Shown here: piece after piece, positions 18,645 through 28,624 of the stretch
Numbering within the stretch: the stretch's first letter is position 1
How the letters are laid out: each line of letters opens with the position of its first letter
DNA from: Mycobacterium noviomagense
GTDB taxonomy: Bacteria; Actinomycetota; Actinomycetes; Mycobacteriales; Mycobacteriaceae
Direction: 5' to 3'
Assembly: GCF_010731635.1 (NCBI RefSeq)
Contig: NZ_AP022583.1
Span: 3,968,001 to 4,032,000, forward strand
DNA: 64,000 nt
The notes under the pieces: generated by a model
What the model saw: the letters and a program-made list of their open reading frames with translations, nothing else
Database searches by the model: none
What the model was told of the DNA's origin: nothing
Program-made: the position numbers and the translations under genes

Positions 18645-19661
18645 ATGAATCTCGGTGATCTCACCAGCCTCGTCGAAAAGCCGATCGCGGCGGTGTCGAA
18701 CATCGTCAACACCCCCAATTCGGCTGGCCGGTATCGACCGTTTTATCTGCGCAACCTGCTAGAAGCGGTCCAGGGCCGCACCCTCGAAGACGCCGTCGAC
18801 GGCAAAATCACTTTGATCACCGGCGGCTCCTCGGGTATCGGCGAGGCGACCGCGAAAAAAATCGCCGACGCCGGCGGCGAAGTGGTGCTGGTGGCGCGCA
18901 CCCGGGAGAACTTGGAGAAAGTCGCCGACGACATCCGCAGCAAGGGCGGCACCGCTCACGTGTATCCGTGCGATCTGGTCGACATGGACGCGATCGCTGA
19001 AATGGCCGACCAAGTGCTCGCCGACCTCGGCCGCGTCGACATCCTGATCAATAACGCGGGCAAGTCGATTCGGCGCTCGCTAGCGCTGTCCTACGACCGG
19101 ATTCACGACTACCAGCGGACAATGCAGCTGAATTACCTTGGGGCAGTCCAACTTATCCTCAAGTTCATTCCAGGTATGCGGGAACGGCACTTCGGACACA
19201 TCATCAACCTGTCGTCGGCGGGCGTACAGACCCGTGCGCCGCGATTCGGCGCCTACATCGCCAGCAAGGCCGCACTCGACACCCTGTGCGACTCGCTGCA
19301 GGCCGAAACAGTCAGCGACAACGTGCGTTTCACCACCGTCCACATGGCACTGGTGCGAACGCCGATGATCAAGCCCACCACCATGTATGAGCGATTCCCG
19401 ACGCTGACGCCGGAACAGGCGGCCGGTGTGCTGGCCGATGCGATAGTGCACCGGCCGCGCCGGGTCAGCTCACCGTTCGGCCAATTCGCCTCCGTGGCCG
19501 ACGCCGTCAACCCGATGGTGATGGACTTCGTGCGCAACCGCGCGTTCAACATGTTCGACGACTCATCGGCGGCACAAGGGAAAGAGTCCGCCGAGGACAC
19601 GTCGAAATTCGACAAACGAAGCGAAGCCTTCGTGCGGGCCACCCGCGGAATCCACTGGTGA
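18645..19661 (+). CDS. Short-chain dehydrogenase, Rv1543-type fatty acyl-CoA reductase candidate
   Basis: A 338-residue classical short-chain dehydrogenase with an N-terminal extension of about 45 residues before the Rossmann fold. The cofactor motif is TGGSSGIGEAT, the structural NNAGKS block follows, and the catalytic Ser, Tyr and Lys are in LSSAG and YIASK. Orthologues (Rv1543) are annotated as possible fatty acyl-CoA reductases, related to AcrA1; the substrate is not proven. The ATG at 18645 has AGGAG eight bases upstream; the frame is open to 18555 but that leader is unlike the family. The second dehydrogenase follows after seven bases, so they form an operon. Confidence 0.88.
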   Translation: MNLGDLTSLVEKPIAAVSNIVNTPNSAGRYRPFYLRNLLEAVQGRTLEDAVDGKITLITGGSSGIGEATAKKIADAGGEVVLVARTRENLEKVADDIRSKGGTAHVYPCDLVDMDAIAEMADQVLADLGRVDILINNAGKSIRRSLALSYDRIHDYQRTMQLNYLGAVQLILKFIPGMRERHFGHIINLSSAGVQTRAPRFGAYIASKAALDTLCDSLQAETVSDNVRFTTVHMALVRTPMIKPTTMYERFPTLTPEQAAGVLADAIVHRPRRVSSPFGQFASVADAVNPMVMDFVRNRAFNMFDDSSAAQGKESAEDTSKFDKRSEAFVRATRGIHW

Positions 19662-19668
19662 GACGATC

Positions 19669-20460
<792 letters not shown>

Positions 20461-20488
20461 CGGTTTGCACGGATGAGCCGGGGCGCAC

Positions 20489-20514
20489 AAGTGGTACGAT
20501 TTCTTGTACTACTT
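20489..20514 (+). promoter_or_regulatory. Operator-promoter of the yefM-yoeB pair
   Basis: AAGTGGTAC (20489-20497) and GTACTACTT (20506-20514) form an inverted repeat matching at eight of nine positions with an eight-base spacer. TACGAT at 20495-20500 fits the -10 consensus and lies inside it, and a GGAGG ribosome site follows at once. YefM antitoxins bind palindromes with a GTAC core, so this is the likely autorepression site. Confidence 0.6.
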
Positions 20515-20527
20515 CGGAGGTGGCGAC

Positions 20528-20773
20528 GTGGCGGTAACGGCATCCGAGGCTCGCAAGAATCTCTTCCCGCTTATCGAACAGGTCAACAACGACCGAACTC
20601 CGGTCGAGATCACCTCGCGCCGCGGTGATGCCGTGTTGATGTCCCGCGCCGATTACGAAGCGCTGGAAGAGACTGCGCACCTCTTGCGGGCACCCGCTAA
20701 CGCGCGTCGGTTGCTAGAGAGTCTGGCGCAGGCGCTGCATGGCGAGCGAGAAGAGCACCCGCTGTCGCGGTGA
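20528..20773 (+). CDS. yefM: YefM/RelB-type antitoxin (RelJ-like)
   Basis: An 81-residue Phd/YefM-family antitoxin. The N-terminal DNA-binding half reads AVTASEARKNLFPLIEQVN and is followed by the family core PVEITSRRGDAVLMSRADYEA; the acidic C terminus would wrap the toxin. It closely resembles M. tuberculosis RelJ (Rv3357). The frame is open from a TTG at 20504, but GGAGG at 20516-20520 is seven bases before GTG 20528, which gives the family start. It overlaps the toxin gene by four bases. The pair sits in a position that has no relJK counterpart in M. tuberculosis, so it was probably acquired locally. Confidence 0.9.
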   Translation: MAVTASEARKNLFPLIEQVNNDRTPVEITSRRGDAVLMSRADYEALEETAHLLRAPANARRLLESLAQALHGEREEHPLSR

Positions 20774-21027
20774 GGCTCGTTTTTACACCGCATGGGTGGG
20801 CTGACTATCAGTACTGGACGACAACCGATCGGGCGACGCTGAAGCGCGTCAACCGCCTGATCGACGACATAATGCGCGATCCGTTTACCGGAATTGGCAA
20901 GCCAGAGCCGCTGCGTCACGCGTTGGCTGGTGCCTGGTCGAGACGCATAAGCGAAGAACATCGATTGGTCTACTTGGTCGACGGTGACGACGTGGTCATC
21001 CTGCAGGGCCGATACCACTACAGCTGA
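20770..21027 (+). CDS. yoeB: YoeB-type ribosome-dependent mRNA endonuclease toxin (RelK-like)
   Basis: An 85-residue toxin of the RelE/YoeB fold that cleaves mRNA in the ribosomal A site. The residues known to matter in E. coli YoeB occur here at the same numbers: Glu46, Arg65, His83 and Tyr84, so the toxin looks active. It resembles M. tuberculosis RelK (Rv3358), sharing DPFTGIGKPEPL, SRRI and EHRLVY. GTG 20770 overlaps the antitoxin stop, a coupling that keeps toxin output below antitoxin output. The next gene, dnaE1, follows after 76 bp. Confidence 0.92.
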   Translation: MRLVFTPHGWADYQYWTTTDRATLKRVNRLIDDIMRDPFTGIGKPEPLRHALAGAWSRRISEEHRLVYLVDGDDVVILQGRYHYS

Positions 21028-21088
21028 ACGCCCATACGCCTTCGAGACACACACGGCGACACGCCGAACCCGTGTCGGTGGGCGGCCA

Positions 21089-21094
21089 TAGACT
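21089..21094 (+). promoter_or_regulatory. Possible -10 box of dnaE1
   Basis: TAGACT fits TANNNT and ends nine bases before the dnaE1 ATG, which would give a leader of at most a few bases. No ribosome site is present, in keeping with a near-leaderless message. Confidence 0.35.
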
Positions 21095-21103
21095 GGCGAC
21101 CTG

Positions 21104-24100
21104 ATGACTGGCTCCTTCGTGCACCTGCATAACCACACCGAGTACTCGATGCTGGACGGTGCTGCGAAGATCAGCCCGATGCTGGCCGAGGCGCAGCGCC
21201 TGGAGATGTCGGCCATCGGGATGACCGACCACGGAAACATGTTCGGCGCCAGCGAATTCTACAACGCCTGCACCGGCGCCGGGATCAAGCCGATCATCGG
21301 GGTCGAGGCCTACGTCGCCCCCGGCTCCCGGTTCGACTCCCGCCGTATTTTGTGGGGCGATCCGGCGCAGAAGAGCGACGACGTGTCGGGTAGCGGCTCC
21401 TACACCCACCTGACCATGGTCGCCGAGAATGCCACCGGGTTGCGCAACCTGTTCAAGCTGACCTCGCTGGCGTCCTTCGAGGGCCAATTGGGCAAGTGGT
21501 CGCGGATGGACGCCGAGCTGATCGCGGAGCACGCGAGCGGGATCATCGCGACCACCGGCTGCCCCTCCGGCGAAGTGCAGACCCGGCTTCGGCTCGGCCA
21601 GGATCGTGAGGCGCTCGAGTCGGCCGCCAGGTGGCGGGAGATCTTCGGCGCCGACAACTACTTCCTGGAGCTGATGGACCACGGCCTATCCATCGAGCGC
21701 CGGGTCCGCGACGGGCTGCTGGAGATCGGCCGCAAGCTCGGTATCGCGCCGCTGGCCACCAACGACTGCCACTACGTCACTCGCGACGCCGCCCACAACC
21801 ACGAGGCGCTGCTCTGCGTGCAGACGGGCAAGACCCTGTCGGACCCGACCCGGTTCAAGTTCGAAGGCGACGGCTACTACCTGAAGTCGGCCGCCGAGAT
21901 GCGCGCGATCTGGGACGCCGAAGTACCCGGCGCCTGTGACATCACGCTGCTGATCGCCGAACGGGTGGGCTCCTACGCCGAGGTGTGGACACCGCGCAAC
22001 CGGATGCCGGTGTTCCCGGTGCCCGACGGGCACGATCAAGCGTCGTGGTTGCGGCACGAGGTCGAGGCCGGGCTGGCCCGGCGGTTCCCAGACGGGATAC
22101 CGACGGGGTATGGCGAGCGTGCCGCCTACGAGATCGAGGTCATCTGTGCCAAGGGTTTTCCGTCGTACTTCTTGATCGTGGCGGACCTGGTCAACTATGC
22201 GCGGTCGGTGAACATCCGGGTCGGCCCTGGACGGGGATCGGCGGCCGGGTCGCTGGTCGCGTACGCGTTGGGCATCACCGACATCGACCCGATCCCGCAC
22301 GGGCTGCTGTTTGAGCGGTTCCTCAACCCCGAACGCACGTCGATGCCCGACATCGACATCGACTTCGACGACCGCCGCCGCGGCGAGATGGTGCGCTACG
22401 CCGCCGACAAGTGGGGCCAGGACCGGGTCGCGCAGGTCATCACCTTCGGCACCATCAAAACGAAAGCGGCGCTTAAGGATTCGGCGCGCATCCATTACGG
22501 CCAGCCCGGCTTTGCGATCGCGGACCGGATCACCAAGGCGCTGCCGCCGCCGATCATGGCCAAAGACATCCCGCTGTCCGGGATCACCGACCCCAACCAT
22601 GAGCGGTACAAGGAGGCCGCCGAGGTGCGCGGCCTGATCGACACCGATCCGGACGTGCGCACCATCTACGAGACCGCCCGCGGCCTGGAAGGGCTGATTC
22701 GCAACGCCGGCGTGCACGCCTGCGCGGTGATCATGAGCAGCGAACCGCTCACCGACGCGATCCCGCTGTGGAAGCGGCCGCAAGACGGCGCCATCATCAC
22801 CGGCTGGGACTACCCGGCGTGCGAGGAAATCGGTCTGCTGAAGATGGACTTCCTCGGACTGCGCAACCTGACGATTATCGGCGATGCGATCGAGAACATC
22901 AAGGCCAACAGGGGAATCGACGTCGACCTGGAGTCCGTGCCGCTCGACGACCCCGCCACCTACGAATTGCTGGGCCGCGGTGACACTCTCGGCGTGTTCC
23001 AGCTCGACGGCGGTCCCATGCGCGACCTCCTGCGGCGCATGCAGCCCACCGAATTCGAAGACGTCGTCGCGGTGATCGCGCTGTACCGACCCGGGCCGAT
23101 GGGCATGAACGCCCACAACGAGTACGCCGACCGCAAGAACGGCCGCCAGCCTATCAAGCCGATCCACCCCGAACTCGCCGAGCCGCTGCAGGCGATCCTG
23201 GCCGAGACCTACGGCTTGATCGTCTATCAAGAGCAGATCATGCGGATTGCGCAGAAGGTTGCCGGCTACTCGCTGGCCCGAGCCGACATTCTGCGAAAAG
23301 CCATGGGTAAGAAGAAACGAGAAGTCCTCGCCAAGGAGTACGAGGGCTTCTCGGCCGGAATGAAGTCCAACGGATTCTCCGACGGAGCCGTCAAGGCACT
23401 GTGGGACACCATCTTGCCGTTCGCCGACTACGCGTTCAACAAGTCGCACGCGGCCGGGTATGCGATGGTGTCCTACTGGACCGCGTATCTGAAGGCCAAC
23501 TACCCCGCCGAATACATGGCCGGGCTGCTCACCTCGGTCGGCGACGACAAGGACAAGGCCGCGGTGTATCTGGCCGACTGCCGCAAACTCGGGATCACCG
23601 TGCTACCGCCCGACGTCAACGAATCCGGGCTGAACTTCGCCTCGGTCGGCACCGACATCCGCTACGGGCTCGGCGCGGTTCGCAACGTTGGCGCGAATGT
23701 CGTTGCGTCGCTGCTCAAGACCCGCACCGAAAAAGGCAAGTTCACCGACTTCTCCGACTACCTGAACAAGATCGACATCGCGGCCTGCAACAAGAAGGTC
23801 ACCGAGTCGCTGATCAAAGCTGGCGCGTTCGACTCGCTGGGCCACCCCCGCAAGGGCCTGTTCCTGGTGCACACCGACGCCGTCGACTCGGTGCTCGGCA
23901 CCAAAAAGGCCGAGGCGATGGGCCAGTTCGACCTGTTCGGCGGCACAGACACCGCCACCGATGCGGTGTTCTCGGTCAAGATTCCCGACGAAGAGTGGGA
24001 CGACAAGCACAAGCTGGCGTTGGAGCGCGAAATGCTGGGGCTGTATGTCTCGGGGCACCCGCTCAACGGTGTGGCGCATCTGCTGGCCACCCAGGTTGAC

Positions 24101-24634
24101 ACCGCCATCCCGGCGATTCTCGACGGCGACATCCCCAACGACGCCCCAGTGAAGGTGGGCGGCATTCTCGCGTCGGTGAGCCGGCGAGTGAACAAGAACG
24201 GGATGCCTTGGGCCTCAGCACAATTGGAAGACCTCACCGGCGGCATCGAGGTGATGTTCTTCCCGCACACCTACTCTACCTACGGCGCCGAGATCGTCGA
24301 CGACGCCGTGGTGCTGGTCAACGCGCGGGTAAAGATTTCCGATGATCGTATCTGTTTGATCGCCAATGAACTTGTGGTCCCGGACTTTTCGAGTGTGCAG
24401 CCGGACCGGCCGCTGGCGGTCAGCTTGCCCACCCGCCAGTGCACCATTGACAAGGTGACTGCGCTCAAGCAGGTGCTGGTCCGCCACCCCGGCACCTCGC
24501 AGGTGCATCTACGCCTGGTCAGCGGAGAGCGGGTCACCACCTTGGAGCTGGATGCCTCGCTGCGGGTGACGCCGTCGCCGGCCTTGATGGGCGACCTCAA
24601 GGCGCTGCTGGGCCCAGGCTGTTTGGGCGGTTAG
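21104..24634 (+). CDS. dnaE1: Replicative DNA polymerase III alpha subunit
   Basis: A 1,176-residue C-family polymerase, nearly colinear with M. tuberculosis DnaE1 (Rv1547, 1,184 residues). The N-terminal PHP domain keeps the metal-binding histidines (HLHNH, 7-11); in mycobacteria this domain is the replicative 3'-5' proofreading exonuclease. The polymerase aspartates are Asp416 and Asp418 in PDIDIDFDD and Asp582 in KMDFLGLRN. The finger block ([21 protein letters not shown]), the helix-hairpin-helix region, an OB fold ([20 protein letters not shown]) and the C-terminal clamp/tau-binding region follow in order. No intein interrupts it. A palindrome right after the stop probably ends transcription from both sides. 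Confidence 0.98.
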   Translation: MTGSFVHLHNHTEYSMLDGAAKISPMLAEAQRLEMSAIGMTDHGNMFGASEFYNACTGAGIKPIIGVEAYVAPGSRFDSRRILWGDPAQKSDDVSGSGSYTHLTMVAENATGLRNLFKLTSLASFEGQLGKWSRMDAELIAEHASGIIATTGCPSGEVQTRLRLGQDREALESAARWREIFGADNYFLELMDHGLSIERRVRDGLLEIGRKLGIAPLATNDCHYVTRDAAHNHEALLCVQTGKTLSDPTRFKFEGDGYYLKSAAEMRAIWDAEVPGACDITLLIAERVGSYAEVWTPRNRMPVFPVPDGHDQASWLRHEVEAGLARRFPDGIPTGYGERAAYEIEVICAKGFPSYFLIVADLVNYARSVNIRVGPGRGSAAGSLVAYALGITDIDPIPHGLLFERFLNPERTSMPDIDIDFDDRRRGEMVRYAADKWGQDRVAQVITFGTIKTKAALKDSARIHYGQPGFAIADRITKALPPPIMAKDIPLSGITDPNHERYKEAAEVRGLIDTDPDVRTIYETARGLEGLIRNAGVHACAVIMSSEPLTDAIPLWKRPQDGAIITGWDYPACEEIGLLKMDFLGLRNLTIIGDAIENIKANRGIDVDLESVPLDDPATYELLGRGDTLGVFQLDGGPMRDLLRRMQPTEFEDVVAVIALYRPGPMGMNAHNEYADRKNGRQPIKPIHPELAEPLQAILAETYGLIVYQEQIMRIAQKVAGYSLARADILRKAMGKKKREVLAKEYEGFSAGMKSNGFSDGAVKALWDTILPFADYAFNKSHAAGYAMVSYWTAYLKANYPAEYMAGLLTSVGDDKDKAAVYLADCRKLGITVLPPDVNESGLNFASVGTDIRYGLGAVRNVGANVVASLLKTRTEKGKFTDFSDYLNKIDIAACNKKVTESLIKAGAFDSLGHPRKGLFLVHTDAVDSVLGTKKAEAMGQFDLFGGTDTATDAVFSVKIPDEEWDDKHKLALEREMLGLYVSGHPLNGVAHLLATQVDTAIPAILDGDIPNDAPVKVGGILASVSRRVNKNGMPWASAQLEDLTGGIEVMFFPHTYSTYGAEIVDDAVVLVNARVKISDDRICLIANELVVPDFSSVQPDRPLAVSLPTRQCTIDKVTALKQVLVRHPGTSQVHLRLVSGERVTTLELDASLRVTPSPALMGDLKALLGPGCLGG

Positions 24635-24638
24635 GCCA

Positions 24639-24703
24639 GCGCCGAGTGGCCACTTAACGCACGAATTTCGGCAAAAGCCGTGTCACAACTGGCCACTCGG
24701 CGC
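24639..24703. terminator. Long-stem palindrome between dnaE1 and the amidohydrolase gene
   Basis: A perfect 14-bp inverted repeat, GCGCCGAGTGGCCA and its complement, encloses a 37-base loop that contains its own CGGC-AAAA-GCCG hairpin. The right arm also encodes the last residues of the convergent amidohydrolase. Its place between convergent genes suggests a two-way terminator; its build suggests a dispersed element. Confidence 0.6.
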
Positions 24704-25933
24704 ACGATGCTTGTAGATCACGCCTTCCTTCATGACGAAGTCGACTTGGCCGGTGACTTCGATATCGGTGAACGGATTACCCGGCATGGCAACCAGATCG
24801 GCGATCTTTCCTTCGGCGATCACCCCCAGGTCGTCGAAGGCAAGCAGTTCGGCCGCCGCGCTGGTGGCGGCCTGCAGGGCGCGCAGCGGGGTGATGCCGG
24901 TCGACACCATTGTCGGGAACTCGCGCCAATTTTCGTGGTGCGGGAACATGCCGGCGTCGGTTCCGAACGCGATGCGCACATTGCTCGCGGCGACCCGTTC
25001 GGCAGCATCCAACAACGCGCTCCGGTATTTGCGGGCTTTGCGCTTGGCGTACTCGGGCATGACCGCCCACATCGGGTCTTCCTCGCCCCGCTGTGCACCG
25101 GACAGGATCGCGTACTGCGTCGGCACCAGAAACACCCCGGCGTCTTCCATCATCCGCAGCGTCTGGGCCGAGGCCAGGTTGCCGTGTTCGATGCTGCGCA
25201 CCCCGGCGCGGACCGCGCGCTGAATGCCTTCGTCGCCGTAGCTGTGCGGAGTCACCGGCACACCCAGATCGGTGGCCGTCGCGACCAAGACGTCCATCTC
25301 CTCCTGGCTGTACGTCGCCTGGCCCGGATCGTCGGACGGCGAGGCGAAGCCCCCGGTGGCGGCGAACTTGATCCAGTCGGCGCCCGCGCGAATCTCCTGC
25401 CTGACCCTGGTCCGGATTTCGTCGCACCCGTCGGCCGCCGCCAATTCCATTGGCCGCGAAGGGAATTGATATTCCTCGGCGACCGTGCCGCTGAAGTCGC
25501 CGTGGCCGCCGCGCGCGGAAATCATGTGCGGAGCCACCACCATCCGCGGGCCCACCACGATGCCCGCCGCGACGGCGTCGCGCAGATCGATGGTCGGATA
25601 GTCGACGTCCACGCACGCCAAGTCGCGCACCGTGGTGAACCCGTTCATCAGCAACGTCCGCAGCACCGGCAGCGACCTCAACGCTTTGGCGACGCTGGAG
25701 GCCATGGCCACCGCAGGGCCGATCGGCGGCGCCAACGTCACGTGCACATGGCAGTCGATGAAGCCGGGCGTCAGCGTGTGCCCAGGCAGGTTGACCACCT
25801 GCGCGTCGGCCGGCGCCTCGAGCGCGTCGCCGATCCGTTGGATCCGGCCGTCGACCACCAGCACCTGCCGCGGCGCCGGCACCTCGGCGAGCCCGTCCCA
25901 GACATCAGCACCGGTGATCAGCGTGGCTGTCAT
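24683..25933 (-). CDS. Metal-dependent amidohydrolase (imidazolonepropionase/dipeptidase-like)
   Basis: A 416-residue amidohydrolase-superfamily enzyme with a TIM barrel and two flanking beta pieces. The metal ligands are visible in order: the HxH pair in PGFIDCHVHVTL, the likely carboxylated lysine in WIKFAATGG, histidines in VTPHSYGDEG and SIEHGN, and the aspartate in AFGTDAGMFPHH. This set fits the binuclear subgroup that includes prolidase-like and Xaa-Arg dipeptidases as well as imidazolonepropionase relatives; the substrate cannot be told. No signal peptide. ATG 25933 is chosen because the upstream open frame has no family similarity. M. tuberculosis has PPE21 near this place instead. 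It is divergent from fadD11 by 69 bp. Confidence 0.85.
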   Translation of the reverse strand: MTATLITGADVWDGLAEVPAPRQVLVVDGRIQRIGDALEAPADAQVVNLPGHTLTPGFIDCHVHVTLAPPIGPAVAMASSVAKALRSLPVLRTLLMNGFTTVRDLACVDVDYPTIDLRDAVAAGIVVGPRMVVAPHMISARGGHGDFSGTVAEEYQFPSRPMELAAADGCDEIRTRVRQEIRAGADWIKFAATGGFASPSDDPGQATYSQEEMDVLVATATDLGVPVTPHSYGDEGIQRAVRAGVRSIEHGNLASAQTLRMMEDAGVFLVPTQYAILSGAQRGEEDPMWAVMPEYAKRKARKYRSALLDAAERVAASNVRIAFGTDAGMFPHHENWREFPTMVSTGITPLRALQAATSAAAELLAFDDLGVIAEGKIADLVAMPGNPFTDIEVTGQVDFVMKEGVIYKHRAPSGQL

Positions 25934-26002
25934 GTCGGCGAACCTACTCTTACGCTGGCCGGGTCTGTGCTCTGATCGGGGTAGCGACAAAGGAGAACGC
26001 AG

Positions 26003-27829
26003 ATGACCACATCCGAGCGCCCAACCACCATGTGTGAGGCCTTTCAGCGCACCGCGGCGATCGATCCGGACGCGGTCGCACTGCGCACACCCGGCGACAC
26101 CCAGACGCTGACCTGGCGGGACTACGCGGCGCAGGTGCGTCGCGTCGCGGCCGGCCTGGCCGGGCTGCGGGTCAGGCGTGGCGACACAGTGTCGCTGATG
26201 ATGGCGAACCGCATCGACTTCTACCCCCTTGACGTGGGGGCGCAGCACGTCGGGGCGACGTCGTTCTCGGTGTACAACACGCTGCCCGCCGAACAACTCA
26301 CCTATCTGTTCGACAACGCCGGCACCAAGCTGGTGATGTGCGAGCAGCAATACGTCGACCGGATCCGCGCCAGCGGCGCGCAGCTCGAGCACATTGTCTG
26401 CATTGACGGGTCGCCGGAGGGCACCTTGTCCCTGGACGATCTGTACGCCGCCGGGGCCGTTGATTTCGACTTCGAATCCACTTGGCGCGCAGTGGAACCC
26501 GATGACATCATCACCCTGATCTACACCTCCGGCACGACGGGTAACCCCAAGGGTGTCGAGATGACGCACGCCAACCTGATGTTCGAGGCGTCGGCGATCG
26601 ACGCTGTGCTCGACGTGCACTTCGGCGACCGGATCACGTCGTTCCTGCCCTCGGCGCACATCGCCGACAGGATGATGGCGTTGTACAACCAGGAGGTGTT
26701 CGGCACCCAGGTCACCGTGGTGTCCGACGCCAAAGCGATTGCGGCGGCGCTGCCCGACGCGCGACCCACGATCTGGGGTGCGGTGCCGCGGGTATGGGAA
26801 AAGCTCAAAGCTGCAATAGAATTCGCTGCCCTGCATGAGCAAGACGAGGCCAGGCGGCAAGCGTTGCAGTGGGCTTTGTCGGTGGCGGCGAAGCGCGCCG
26901 CGGCGATGCTGGCTGGGGAGCCGATGTCCGACGAGCTTGCTGCCGAATGGGCCACGGCCGACGAGCTGGTGCTGTCGAAGCTCCGGGAGCGGCTCGGCTT
27001 CGGTGAGCTGCGCTGGGCGGTCTCGGGTGCCGCGCCGATCCCGAAGGAGACCCTCGGCTTCTTCGCCGGCATTGGCATCCCGATCTGCGAGGTGTGGGGG
27101 ATGTCAGAGCTGAGTTGCGTGGCCAGTGTCAGCCATCCGCGTGACGCCAAGCTCGGCACGGTGGGCAAGTTGTTGCCCGGGCTGGAGGGCAAGGTCGCCG
27201 AGGACGGCGAGTTTCTGGTGCGCGGCCCGCTGGTGATGAAGTGCTACCGCAAAGATCCGGCGAAGACGGCCGAGGCAATCGACGCCGACGGCTGGTTGCA
27301 CACCGGCGACATCCTCGACATGGACTCCGACGGCTACCTGCGGGTGGTCGACCGCAAGAAGGAGCTGCTCATCAACGCGGCCGGCAAGAACATGTCGCCG
27401 GCCAACATCGAGAAGGCCATCCTGGCCGCATGCCCGATGATCGGCGCGATGGTCACCATCGGCGACGGGCGGCCCTACAACACCGCGCTGCTGGTCTTCG
27501 ACGCCGACTCGGTCGGGCCCCTCGCAGCCCAGCACGGACTGTCGGACGCCTCGCCGGCGGCCCTGGCAGCCCACCCGGACGTGATCGCCCGGATTGCCGC
27601 CGGGGTGGCCGAAGGCAACGCCAAATTGTCACGGGTCGAGCAAATCAAACGGTTCCGCGTCTTGCCCACGCTCTGGGAGCCGGGCGGTGAGGAGATAACG
27701 CTGACGATGAAGCTCAAGCGCCGGCCGATCGCCGAGAAATACGCCGCCGAGATCGAGGAGCTCTACGCGGACCAGCCCGGGGCGGACGTCCACGAACCCG
27801 CCCCGGCAACGGCGGCGCAACCGGCGTGA
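26003..27829 (+). CDS. fadD11: Long-chain fatty-acid-CoA ligase
   Basis: A 608-residue AMP-forming acyl-CoA synthetase. The ATP-binding signature is YTSGTTGNPKG near residue 175, the adenylate-binding block VWGMSE near 365, the hinge GWLHTGDI near 430 and the catalytic lysine region near the C terminus (TMKLKRRPI). The absence of the insertion typical of FAAL enzymes suggests it makes acyl-CoA rather than acyl-AMP for transfer to synthases. ATG 26003 has AAGGAG seven bases upstream. In M. tuberculosis H37Rv the equivalent locus is split into Rv1549 and Rv1550; here it is one open frame. Its 3' end faces a small convergent membrane gene eight bases away. Confidence 0.92.
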   Translation: MTTSERPTTMCEAFQRTAAIDPDAVALRTPGDTQTLTWRDYAAQVRRVAAGLAGLRVRRGDTVSLMMANRIDFYPLDVGAQHVGATSFSVYNTLPAEQLTYLFDNAGTKLVMCEQQYVDRIRASGAQLEHIVCIDGSPEGTLSLDDLYAAGAVDFDFESTWRAVEPDDIITLIYTSGTTGNPKGVEMTHANLMFEASAIDAVLDVHFGDRITSFLPSAHIADRMMALYNQEVFGTQVTVVSDAKAIAAALPDARPTIWGAVPRVWEKLKAAIEFAALHEQDEARRQALQWALSVAAKRAAAMLAGEPMSDELAAEWATADELVLSKLRERLGFGELRWAVSGAAPIPKETLGFFAGIGIPICEVWGMSELSCVASVSHPRDAKLGTVGKLLPGLEGKVAEDGEFLVRGPLVMKCYRKDPAKTAEAIDADGWLHTGDILDMDSDGYLRVVDRKKELLINAAGKNMSPANIEKAILAACPMIGAMVTIGDGRPYNTALLVFDADSVGPLAAQHGLSDASPAALAAHPDVIARIAAGVAEGNAKLSRVEQIKRFRVLPTLWEPGGEEITLTMKLKRRPIAEKYAAEIEELYADQPGADVHEPAPATAAQPA

Positions 27830-27837
27830 ACTGACCG

Positions 27838-28062
27838 TTACTGCGGCCGCTGCTGCAGCGCCCTGAGCACCAGCCCGACACTCACGGCCACCCCGGTGCC
27901 GGCCAGCACCGACGGCGTCGCACTGGTGGTCACCAGCCCGACAAGCAGCAACGCGGCGAACCCGGCGATCAGCGCCACCAGCTTGTACCGGGGCCATGGC
28001 ACACCCGCCACCAGCACCTCCTCGGCGGAGACCAAGGATCGTAGCTGCTGCGGAGTCGTCAC
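27838..28062 (-). CDS. Small two-helix membrane protein, unknown function
   Basis: A 74-residue protein with two hydrophobic segments (about residues 27-45 and 48-66) joined by a tight turn, after a polar N terminus (TTPQQLRSLVSAEEVLV). I do not recognise the family. The reading frame has GC-rich third positions like its neighbours, begins with GTG and stops eight bases before the end of fadD11 on the other strand. It is 97 bp from the divergent Ddn-family gene, so it could share a promoter region with it. Confidence 0.6.
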   Translation of the reverse strand: MTTPQQLRSLVSAEEVLVAGVPWPRYKLVALIAGFAALLLVGLVTTSATPSVLAGTGVAVSVGLVLRALQQRPQ

Positions 28063-28147
28063 AAGTTAAGGCTAGCTCTTACTTTTGTTTTCGGGTAGCC
28101 GAAACACCCGATCCGGAGGGTGAAAGTCACCACCTTGAGCCGCCCTT

Positions 28148-28153
28148 TAAAGT
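28148..28153 (+). promoter_or_regulatory. Probable -10 box of the Ddn-family gene (leaderless type)
   Basis: TAAAGT fits TANNNT and ends six bases before the ATG at 28160. There is no ribosome binding site, so the message probably starts at the A of the ATG. Confidence 0.5.
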
Positions 28154-28159
28154 GTCGGT

Positions 28160-28597
28160 ATGCCGCTTTCAGGAGAATACGCACCTTCGCCGCTCGACTG
28201 GTCCCGTGAACAAGCAGAGAAGTACATGGCGTCCGGCGGAGCAGAGGGCACCGAACTGCAGGGCAAGCCCGTCATCCTGCTCACGACCGTCGGGGCCAAG
28301 ACCGGCAAACTCCGAAAAACTCCGCTGATGCGGGTCGAACATGACGGCGAGTACGCCATTGTCGCCTCACTGGGTGGCGCCCCCAAGCACCCGGTCTGGT
28401 ACTACAACGTCAAGAAGAACCCGCGGGTGGAGCTGCAGGACGGCCCGGTCACCGGTGAGTACAACGCCCGCGAGGTGTTCGGCGAGGAGAAAGCCGTCTG
28501 GTGGGAACGAGCCGTGCAGGTCTGGCCGGACTACGCCGAATATCAGAAGAAGACCGACCGACAGATTCCGGTGTTCGTGCTGACCCCCGTCCGCTGA
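28160..28597 (+). CDS. F420-dependent nitroreductase-family protein (Ddn family, Rv1558 type)
   Basis: A 145-residue split-beta-barrel protein of the deazaflavin-dependent family, almost identical in layout to Rv1558. The cofactor-binding stretch [19 protein letters not shown] and the following [17 protein letters not shown] are the family's conserved blocks. Relatives use reduced coenzyme F420 to reduce quinones or activate nitroimidazole drugs; Rv1558 itself has been reported as weakly active in such assays, but its native substrate is unknown. No signal peptide. It ends 27 bp before ilvA on the same strand. Confidence 0.92.
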   Translation: MPLSGEYAPSPLDWSREQAEKYMASGGAEGTELQGKPVILLTTVGAKTGKLRKTPLMRVEHDGEYAIVASLGGAPKHPVWYYNVKKNPRVELQDGPVTGEYNAREVFGEEKAVWWERAVQVWPDYAEYQKKTDRQIPVFVLTPVR

Positions 28598-28624
28598 ACT
28601 GCTATTGAATGGCACCATTGACCG

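Noticed and set aside
21686..23449. A 587-codon minus-strand frame inside dnaE1
   Set aside because: It is the complement of the highly conserved polymerase core, so its openness follows from codon bias.
24680..25975. A 431-codon plus-strand frame opposite the amidohydrolase
   Set aside because: The minus strand has all amidohydrolase metal ligands in order; the plus frame is a His/Arg-rich shadow.
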